The notes beneath the pieces are model-generated. The model did not search any database, was not told the origin of the DNA, and was given only the letters and a program-made list of their open reading frames with translations. A stretch of DNA of 10,612 nt from Anaerolineaceae bacterium UBA6073. GTDB lineage: Bacteria; Chloroflexota; Anaerolineae; Anaerolineales; Anaerolineaceae. The stretch is from the NCBI GenBank assembly GCA_002436085.1, contig DIXT01000011.1:118911-129522 (forward strand). Direction: 5' to 3'. The position numbers and the translations under genes are program-made. Positions within the stretch are counted from its first letter, which is position 1, and each line of letters opens with the position of its first letter. Positions 5,813-10,612 of the stretch are shown here, piece after piece.

Positions 5813-6523
5813 TCAGCGGCTCCCGTCGAGCAGCTGCCCGGCTTTCTGCCAAATCGCGTCAAACATTTCCGGCGTCAGCCTGCCTGTCTGCGTGTTCTGC
5901 CGGCTGGGGTGGTACGAGCACAGCAGCCAGGGCAGCCCTTCGGGAGCATAGAACGCGCCGTGCCTGAAAGGGAGCTCTTTCCGCCGCAAGCCCGCGTACT
6001 TCGGCAGCGCGAGCACCCCGTCCAGCGCGATTTTCCCAAGCAGGACAATACCCTCCACGTGCGCCAGGCAGTCCAGTTCAGCCTGCAGCCAGGCCTGGCA
6101 GGCGCGGATTTCCTCCGGCATAGGTTTGTTGCCGGGCGGCGCGCAGCGGCAGACCGCCGTAATGTACAGGTCTAGCAGGCGCAAACCGTCGCCAACCCTT
6201 TCAGCGCGCGGGCTGCTGGCAAATCCAGCCCGAAACAGCGCCGGATAAAGGAAGTCCCCGGAAGCGTCGCCCGTGAACATTCTGCCGGTGCGGTTGGAGC
6301 CGTGCGCCCCCGGAGCCAGCCCGACCGCGAGCAAGCGCGCGTTTGGGTCCCCGAAGCCGGGCACGGGCTTGCCCCAATACTGCTGGTCCTGGAATGCCCG
6401 CCTTTTCTCTTCAGCTGTCTGCTCCCGCCATTCCGTCAGGCGCGGGCAAGCACGGCAGGCGATGAGGCGCTCTGTGACCTGTTCCAAACAAGCCGGCTTT
6501 TCTTCCGCAATATTTACCGTCAT
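5813..6523 (-). CDS. Uracil-DNA glycosylase, family 5 (UDGb-type), iron-sulfur
   Basis: This 236-residue enzyme excises uracil, and probably other deaminated bases, from DNA to start base excision repair. The active-site segment GLAPGAHGSNRTGRMFTGD (68-86) is typical of family 5; family 4 has a GExPG motif here instead. The second signature HPSRQNTQTGRL (205-216) contributes the catalytic-side loop. The iron-sulfur cluster ligands are probably C23 and C26 (CRAC), one of C125/C127 (CRC) and C142. An upstream in-frame ATG at 6640 would add 39 residues that overlap the eno terminator and match nothing; the ATG at 6523 is preferred because MTVNIAEEK gives a family-like length and lies just after a TATAAT. 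The nearest upstream gene is enolase, separated by a terminator, so it has its own promoter. Confidence 0.92.
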   Translation of the reverse strand: MTVNIAEEKPACLEQVTERLIACRACPRLTEWREQTAEEKRRAFQDQQYWGKPVPGFGDPNARLLAVGLAPGAHGSNRTGRMFTGDASGDFLYPALFRAGFASSPRAERVGDGLRLLDLYITAVCRCAPPGNKPMPEEIRACQAWLQAELDCLAHVEGIVLLGKIALDGVLALPKYAGLRRKELPFRHGAFYAPEGLPWLLCSYHPSRQNTQTGRLTPEMFDAIWQKAGQLLDGSR

Positions 6524-6530
6524 GCGCTCG

Positions 6531-6536
6531 ATTATA
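6531..6536 (-). promoter_or_regulatory. -10 box almost touching the glycosylase start
   Basis: Read on the minus strand, TATAAT ends only seven bases before the ATG at 6523. A transcript starting at the usual distance would begin at or within a base or two of the ATG, giving a leaderless mRNA. A -35 hexamer is not obvious. No good ribosome binding site is present between the box and the ATG. Confidence 0.5.
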
Positions 6537-6566
6537 ACCGGGCAATGCGCTGAGAAGCCTGCCCGG

Positions 6567-6599
6567 AAAAGCAAAACGGCTGCCCGATGGGCAGCCGTT
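6567..6599 (-). terminator. Intrinsic terminator of the enolase gene
   Basis: AACGGCTGCCC (6575-6585), a GAT loop and GGGCAGCCGTT (6589-6599) form a perfect 11-bp stem. On the minus strand it is followed by TTGCTTTT, a serviceable U tract. It lies about 20 bases after the enolase stop codon and ahead of the glycosylase promoter. Confidence 0.9.
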
Positions 6600-6618
6600 A
6601 ATGGTTCAATTGCGCTGT

Positions 6619-7908
6619 TTAGCGCGCGAGAGCGGACCAACCCGCGTAGCGGGCAGTTTCTTCCAGCTCGTTCTCGATGCGCAGCAGCTGGTTGTATTTC
6701 GCCACGCGGTCGGAACGGGCGGGCGCGCCGGTCTTGATCTGGCCCATGTTCATGGCCACAGCCAGGTCTGCGATGGTGGAGTCTTCGGTCTCACCCGAGC
6801 GGTGCGAGCAGACAGCTTTCCAGCCGTGGGTCTGCACCATGCTGACAGCCTGCATGGTTTCGGTCAGGGAGCCAATCTGGTTCAGTTTGACAAGCAGCGC
6901 GTTGCAGACTTTCTCTTCAATGCCGCGGGCAACACGTTCGGGGTTGGTCACCAGCAGGTCGTCGCCCACAATTTGCAGACGGTGCCCCATCTTGGCGGTG
7001 AAGTTCTTCCAGCCGTCCCAGTCATCCTGGGCAAAGCCGTCTTCCAGCGAAACGATGGGATATTTGTTTACCCAGTCAGCCCAGAATTCAACCATCTGGT
7101 CGCTGGTGAGTTTGCGGCCTTCTTTGCGCAGGTTGTAGAGCCTGGTGTCGTCTTCATAGAGCTCAGAGGCGGCGGGGTCAAGCGCGATGCAGACCTGCTC
7201 GCCGGGTTTGTAGCCGGCTTTGGTGATGGCTTCCAGAATCAGCTCAACGGCTTCTTCGTTGGCCTTCAATTGCGGAGCGAAACCGCCCTCATCGCCCACC
7301 AGGGTGATATATCCCTTGGACTTGAGCACGCCCTTGAGGGACTGGTAGATTTCCGCGCCCCAACGCAGCCCTTCGGCAAAGGTTTCAGCTCCGAGCGGCA
7401 TAATCATGAATTCCTGAACATCGGTGCTCTGCCAGCCGGTGTGCGCGCCGCCGTTCAGAATGTTCATCTGCGGCACAGGCAGCACATGCGCGTACACGCC
7501 GCCCAGATAGCGGTAGAGCGGCAGCCCAAGCGAGCTGGCTGCGGCTTTGGCTACTGCGAGGCTGGTGCCGAGGATGGCATTGGCGCCCAGGGCGGATTTG
7601 TTCGGCGTGCCGTCCAGCTCCAGCAGCAGCTGGTCGATCGCTTTTTGTTCGATGGCGTCCCATCCGATGAGTTCGTCGGCGATCTCATCGTTCACGTGGT
7701 CAACCGCGTCCAGCACGCCTTTGCCGCCGTAACGGGATTTATCGCCGTCGCGCAGTTCCAAAGCTTCGTGCACGCCGGTGGAGGCGCCGGAAGGTACAAT
7801 CGCCCGTCCGTAGCTGCCGTCGCCCAGGATCACTTCCACTTCAACTGTCGGGTTTCCGCGGGAGTCCAAAACTTCCATCGCGTTTACATATTCAATCGTT
7901 GTGTCCAT
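6619..7908 (-). CDS. eno: Enolase (phosphopyruvate hydratase)
   Basis: This 429-residue enzyme interconverts 2-phosphoglycerate and phosphoenolpyruvate in cytosolic glycolysis and gluconeogenesis. The length is normal. The N-terminal domain opens with MEVLDSRGNPTVEVEV (11-26), and the mobile loop GASTG (41-45) is present. The barrel carries the magnesium ligands D244 (ALDPAASE), E289 (SLEDG) and D316 (GDDL), and the catalytic E207 (GDEGGF) and K341 (LVKLNQIG). H369-R370-S371 and K392 bind substrate, and H156 and E166 are in place. The signature LLVKLNQIGSLTET (338-351) is intact. One unusual feature is the segment HTGWQSTDVQEF (156-167), where most enolases read HADN-x-VDxQEF. A ribosome binding site (AGAGAGGA, about 7918-7925) precedes the ATG, and a -10 box lies 39 bases upstream. 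Transcription ends at the hairpin at 6575-6599. Confidence 0.98.
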   Translation of the reverse strand: MDTTIEYVNAMEVLDSRGNPTVEVEVILGDGSYGRAIVPSGASTGVHEALELRDGDKSRYGGKGVLDAVDHVNDEIADELIGWDAIEQKAIDQLLLELDGTPNKSALGANAILGTSLAVAKAAASSLGLPLYRYLGGVYAHVLPVPQMNILNGGAHTGWQSTDVQEFMIMPLGAETFAEGLRWGAEIYQSLKGVLKSKGYITLVGDEGGFAPQLKANEEAVELILEAITKAGYKPGEQVCIALDPAASELYEDDTRLYNLRKEGRKLTSDQMVEFWADWVNKYPIVSLEDGFAQDDWDGWKNFTAKMGHRLQIVGDDLLVTNPERVARGIEEKVCNALLVKLNQIGSLTETMQAVSMVQTHGWKAVCSHRSGETEDSTIADLAVAMNMGQIKTGAPARSDRVAKYNQLLRIENELEETARYAGWSALAR

Positions 7909-7947
7909 AGATATTATCCTCTCTGTATAGCTGAATGAATTGGGTTA

Positions 7948-7953
7948 AGTATA
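7948..7953 (-). promoter_or_regulatory. -10 box of the enolase promoter
   Basis: TATACT on the minus strand lies in the 67-base gap between pyrG and eno, about 40 bases ahead of the enolase ATG. The -35 region is weak. It suggests that eno can be transcribed separately from pyrG. Confidence 0.5.
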
Positions 7954-7975
7954 CTCCAATAGTTTGAGAAACATT

Positions 7976-9613
7976 TCACGAAGCGTGTAAATGTGCTTCA
8001 ACTGGCAGCCTGCGCTGCTTGCACACGGCAGCGATAAAGCCTGCGAACAGCGGGTGCGGCGCGGTCGGGCGGGACAGAAACTCGGGGTGGAACTGGCAGC
8101 CAATCATAAACGGATGTTCTTTCAGCTCCGCGATTTCGACCAGTACGCGGTTTGGGGAAAGCCCGGAAAACACCATTCCATTTTGCTCATACAGAGGCCT
8201 AAAATCGTTGTTGACTTCGTAGCGGTGGCGGTGACGCTCCTCCACATGGTCGGTCTGGTACAACCTGGCAGCCAGGGTCTCCGGCTGTATCTGGCAGGGA
8301 TAAAGTCCAAGTCGCATCGTTCCGCCGGTCTCTTCCAGGTTGGTTTGTTCGGGCATCAGGTCAATGACCGGGTGCGCTGTGAGCTTGTCGAATTCTGAGG
8401 AGTTCGCGTCGTCAAATCCCAGCACAGAGCGGCCGTACTCAATCACCATCACCTGCATGCCCATGCACAAGCCCAGGTAAGGCACCCCGTGCTCGCGGGC
8501 ATATTTCGCCGCCAGGATTTTGCCTTCCACCCCGCGCGAACCAAAGCCGCCCGGAACCACAATGCCGTCCACATTGTCCAGGCGCTCCAGGCCAATGCCT
8601 TTTTCCAGGTCGGCCGCGGAAATCCAGTCAATTTCCACATCCACGCCGGCATACAGCGCCGCGTGCTTGATGGCTTCGCGCACGCTCAGGTAAGCGTCGT
8701 GCAGTTCCACGTATTTGCCGACCAGCCCAATCCTGACCACAGGCTTCTCGCGGCCCAGCTCCTGCACCATCCAGCGCCACTTCGCCAGGTCGGGTTCTTG
8801 TTTGGGCGTCAGGTTCAGCCGTTCCATCAGGATTTCCGCAACGTGCATTTCCTCCAGCACCAGTGGGATGCGGTAAAGCAAATCGGCAGTCTCCAGCGGG
8901 ATGACTGCCTCGACAGGTACGTCGCAGAACTGCGCGATCTTGGCGCACAAAGCCCGCTCCACTGGATAGTCGCTGCGCGCCACAATCATATCCGGGAGGA
9001 TACCGATGGAGCGCAGTTCGCGCACGGAGTGTTGGGTGGGTTTGGTTTTGGTTTCTTCGGTGGCTTTCAGGTAAGGCAGCCAGGTCAGGTGCACGAAGGC
9101 GGTATTGCCGCGCCCCAGGTCGTTGCGCATTTCCCGGATGGCTTCCAAAAACGGCTGACCCTCAATATCACCGACGGTTCCGCCAACTTCCACCAGGGCA
9201 ATATCCGCGTTGGAAGCCTTGCCAACCAGCGCAATGCGCCGTTTGATTTCATTGGTGATGTGGGGAATGACCTGAATCGTGCCGCCCAGATAGTCGCCGC
9301 GGCGTTCCCGGTCCAAAACTTCCTGATAGACCTGGCCGGTAGTGACCGTACTGTTGTGCGTCAGGCGCAGGTCGCAAAAGCGTTCGTAATGCCCCAGGTC
9401 CAGGTCGGTCTCGGCGCCGTCGTCCAGAACGAAAACTTCCCCGTGCTGGTAAGGACTAAGCGTTCCAGGGTCCACGTTCAGGTAGGGGTCCAGCTTTTGA
9501 ATGGTAATGTTGAAACCGCGCGCCTTCAAGAGCCGCCCGATTGCTGCAGCGGTGACGCCCTTACCAACGGAAGAGAGCACCCCGCCCGTGAAAAAGATAA
9601 CTTTAGTGGTCAT
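7976..9613 (-). CDS. pyrG: CTP synthase, glutamine-hydrolysing
   Basis: This 545-residue enzyme makes CTP from UTP, ATP and glutamine, the last step of pyrimidine nucleotide synthesis. The N-terminal amidoligase domain has the P-loop-like GGVLSSVGKG (10-19), KLDPYLNVDPGT (40-51), QHGEVFVLDDGAETD (56-70) and KTKPTQHSV (189-197). The C-terminal class I glutaminase domain has the nucleophile elbow GLCMGMQ with C383, and the triad H509 and E511 in QFHPEF. The oxyanion segment VVPGGFGSRG (352-361) is present. An upstream in-frame ATG at 9688 would add 25 residues through a hairpin; the ATG at 9613 is chosen because GGAGGG lies about seven bases ahead and MTTKVIFFTGGV is the canonical start. It lies 67 bases upstream of eno on the same strand and 112 bases after the S1 gene. 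Confidence 0.98.
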   Translation of the reverse strand: MTTKVIFFTGGVLSSVGKGVTAAAIGRLLKARGFNITIQKLDPYLNVDPGTLSPYQHGEVFVLDDGAETDLDLGHYERFCDLRLTHNSTVTTGQVYQEVLDRERRGDYLGGTIQVIPHITNEIKRRIALVGKASNADIALVEVGGTVGDIEGQPFLEAIREMRNDLGRGNTAFVHLTWLPYLKATEETKTKPTQHSVRELRSIGILPDMIVARSDYPVERALCAKIAQFCDVPVEAVIPLETADLLYRIPLVLEEMHVAEILMERLNLTPKQEPDLAKWRWMVQELGREKPVVRIGLVGKYVELHDAYLSVREAIKHAALYAGVDVEIDWISAADLEKGIGLERLDNVDGIVVPGGFGSRGVEGKILAAKYAREHGVPYLGLCMGMQVMVIEYGRSVLGFDDANSSEFDKLTAHPVIDLMPEQTNLEETGGTMRLGLYPCQIQPETLAARLYQTDHVEERHRHRYEVNNDFRPLYEQNGMVFSGLSPNRVLVEIAELKEHPFMIGCQFHPEFLSRPTAPHPLFAGFIAAVCKQRRLPVEAHLHAS

Positions 9614-9643
9614 CCTGTCCCTCCAATAATACCTGGTCGCATT

Positions 9644-9682
9644 TAAAAGTTTCGGGGAGGGTCGTATTTTGGACCCTCCCCG
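9644..9682 (-). terminator. Hairpin between the S1 gene and pyrG: terminator or attenuator
   Basis: CGGGGAGGGTC (9653-9663) and GACCCTCCCCG (9672-9682) form a perfect 11-bp stem with an 8-base loop. On the minus strand the stem is followed by AAACTTTTAAATG, so the U run starts four bases after the stem and is short. It could terminate the S1 transcript. Because it lies only 40 bases ahead of the pyrG ATG, it may instead be part of the pyrG leader. Confidence 0.65.
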
Positions 9683-9725
9683 GTTCATTCAATCTTGCTT
9701 GCTCAGTATGTTGGCAAGTGGCATG

Positions 9726-10511
9726 CTAATCCTGATTTTGCTTGCCCTTAAGCGTGCGGTCAAAGATGTCATCCTGCTCGGACTCCAGGTCTTTGGCGCG
9801 TTTGATACGGTTGGCTGTCTGGGGTTTGCGTTTTTCTGCGCGGTCCATCGCCTGGCGCAAAGCAATTTCCATGAAAGTCGGGTCCGGAATGACTTCCTCA
9901 ACGGGAGTTTCAACTTCAACTTCCTTCTTGGCTTTGCTTTTTCTGGCGGGGCGTTTTTGTTCCGCTTCTTCAGGTTCCGGAGCTTCCTGCAGAGCTTTCA
10001 TGCTCAGCTTGATCTGCTTCTTGCGCCTGTCGACTTCCAGAACTTTCACATCTACTTCGTCGCCGATTCTCACGACTTCGGCGGGAACTTTCACGTAATT
10101 GTGCGAAATCTCGCTGACGTGCACCAAACCCGGGCGTTCTGCGCCGAGTTCCACAAAGACGCCAAAAGTTTCCAGGCGCACAATTTTGCCGTGCAGTACC
10201 ATCTCGGGCTGAATTTCGCGCCATTCCAAACCAAGCGGCTCGCGCATGGTCAGTTCGACGTGGTCTTTCAGCACGCGGCGCACCCAGACGCTGACAGTAT
10301 CGCCGACCTTGATAACATCTTCAAGGTTTTTGACAACCGCGTCGGGGTTGCCGATATTGATTACCTGAGAAATATGCAGGAAGCCCGGCACCTTTTCACC
10401 GATGTCAAGAATCGCGCCTTGCAGCGAGGTTTTCATCACCTTTCCTTCGAATTTTTGCTTCGGTTTCAGGCTGGTTTGTACAGTGCTTGTTTGTTCAATA
10501 GGGCTTTCCAT
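9726..10511 (-). CDS. RNA-binding protein with two S1 domains
   Basis: This 261-residue protein has two S1 (OB-fold) RNA-binding repeats. The first spans about 19-90, beginning KQKFEGKVMKTSLQGAILDIG and containing GFLHISQV. The second spans about 101-174, with MVLHGKIVRLETFGVFVELG, GLVHVSEIS and GDEVDVKVLEVD near its end. The second repeat is the more canonical. The remaining 85 residues are charged, rich in Lys, Glu and Pro (PEPEEAEQKRPARKSKAKK), probably flexible, and end in a predicted helix. It is much shorter than ribosomal protein S1 of Proteobacteria (six repeats) and resembles the short S1-like proteins of other phyla that act in translation or RNA turnover. The start is supported by GGGAG five or six bases ahead of the ATG. 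It has its own strong promoter at 10546-10575. Confidence 0.9.
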   Translation of the reverse strand: MESPIEQTSTVQTSLKPKQKFEGKVMKTSLQGAILDIGEKVPGFLHISQVINIGNPDAVVKNLEDVIKVGDTVSVWVRRVLKDHVELTMREPLGLEWREIQPEMVLHGKIVRLETFGVFVELGAERPGLVHVSEISHNYVKVPAEVVRIGDEVDVKVLEVDRRKKQIKLSMKALQEAPEPEEAEQKRPARKSKAKKEVEVETPVEEVIPDPTFMEIALRQAMDRAEKRKPQTANRIKRAKDLESEQDDIFDRTLKGKQNQD

Positions 10512-10514
10512 ATT

Positions 10515-10528
10515 TTCTCCCGGGAGAA
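10515..10528 (-). promoter_or_regulatory. Palindrome covering the S1 gene ribosome binding site
   Basis: TTCTCCCGGGAGAA is a perfect 14-base palindrome whose right half, on the minus strand, is the GGGAG ribosome binding site. In RNA its two halves could pair with each other, or between two transcripts, and restrict ribosome access. Whether this is regulatory is inference. Confidence 0.5.
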
Positions 10529-10545
10529 TTAGTTCACGATTGGCA

Positions 10546-10575
10546 AGTATACCCTACCAAACAAATCTTTGTCAA
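10546..10575 (-). promoter_or_regulatory. Sigma-70 type promoter of the S1-domain gene
   Basis: On the minus strand TTGACA (10575-10570) and TATACT (10551-10546) are separated by 18 bases. This is a perfect -35 and a near-perfect -10. The transcript would start about 28 bases ahead of the ATG and include the palindromic ribosome binding site. Confidence 0.85.
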
Positions 10576-10612
10576 ATTGATCACAAATTGAGTTACAGTA
10601 TCAAATTTGACT

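Noticed and set aside
5584..5862. Minus-strand open frame of 92 codons with a hydrophobic stretch after the glycosylase gene
   Set aside because: It begins inside the glycosylase coding region, runs into the GC-rich repeat, and has no ribosome binding site or family match.
6601..7938. Long plus-strand open frame of 445 codons opposite enolase
   Set aside because: It is the antisense shadow of a highly conserved GC-rich gene; enolase on the minus strand accounts for the codon bias.
8489..9646. Long plus-strand open frame of 385 codons opposite pyrG
   Set aside because: Antisense shadow of CTP synthase; the translation is His/Gln/Phe-rich without recognisable domains.
10573..10610. Three CAAATT boxes upstream of the S1 promoter as an operator
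   Set aside because: The spacings (11 and 18 bases) are irregular and the region is simply AT-rich at the window edge, too little to support a binding site.

Overview
The window looks like a piece of a bacterial chromosome. The housekeeping part is GC-rich and codes mainly on the minus strand. It combines an enolase, a CTP synthase, a two-S1-domain RNA-binding protein and a family 5 (UDGb-type) uracil-DNA glycosylase. Together with the dense GC-rich intergenic repeats this suggests an Anaerolineae-like member of the Chloroflexota. That placement is inference from gene style only; no rRNA or other strong marker is present.

Layout. 1-489 is non-coding and filled with degenerate short repeats. 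490-1062 (minus) is a DEDDh 3'-5' exonuclease. 1245-1994 (plus) is a class I SAM-dependent methyltransferase, followed six bases later by the N-terminal stub of a Sir2 (sirtuin) deacylase gene that loses its family similarity at about 2081. 2082-5812 is an accessory segment, clearly more AT-rich in its genes than the flanks. It holds three plus-strand genes: a protein with two HEPN-type R-N-x3-H motifs (2362-3123), an abortive-infection (Abi C-terminus) family protein (3588-4421) and a DUF3800 protein (4529-5404). All three belong to families tied to RNA/nucleic-acid cleavage or phage defence. 5813-6523 (minus) is the uracil-DNA glycosylase, 6619-7908 (minus) enolase, 7976-9613 (minus) CTP synthase and 9726-10511 (minus) the S1-domain protein.

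The accessory segment is the interesting part. Its non-coding DNA is a mosaic of repeats. A leader of about 190 bp with a TATAAT box is duplicated upstream of the HEPN and Abi genes; its first 107 aligned positions differ at only two bases plus one 11-base indel. A GC-rich repeat (core GCGCGCGGTATTTG) recurs five times. Behind the HEPN gene lies an imperfect hairpin with the architecture of an integron attC site, and decayed or partial versions follow the Abi and DUF3800 genes. The most economical reading is a small, integrase-less cassette cluster or defence island that landed in, or beside, a sirtuin gene and destroyed it. No integrase or transposase is visible in the window.

The minus-strand housekeeping genes have readable control signals: a good sigma-70 promoter and a 14-bp palindrome over the ribosome binding site of the S1 gene, a hairpin just ahead of pyrG, a -10 box ahead of eno, a clear intrinsic terminator behind eno, and a TATAAT box so close to the glycosylase start that its mRNA may be leaderless.
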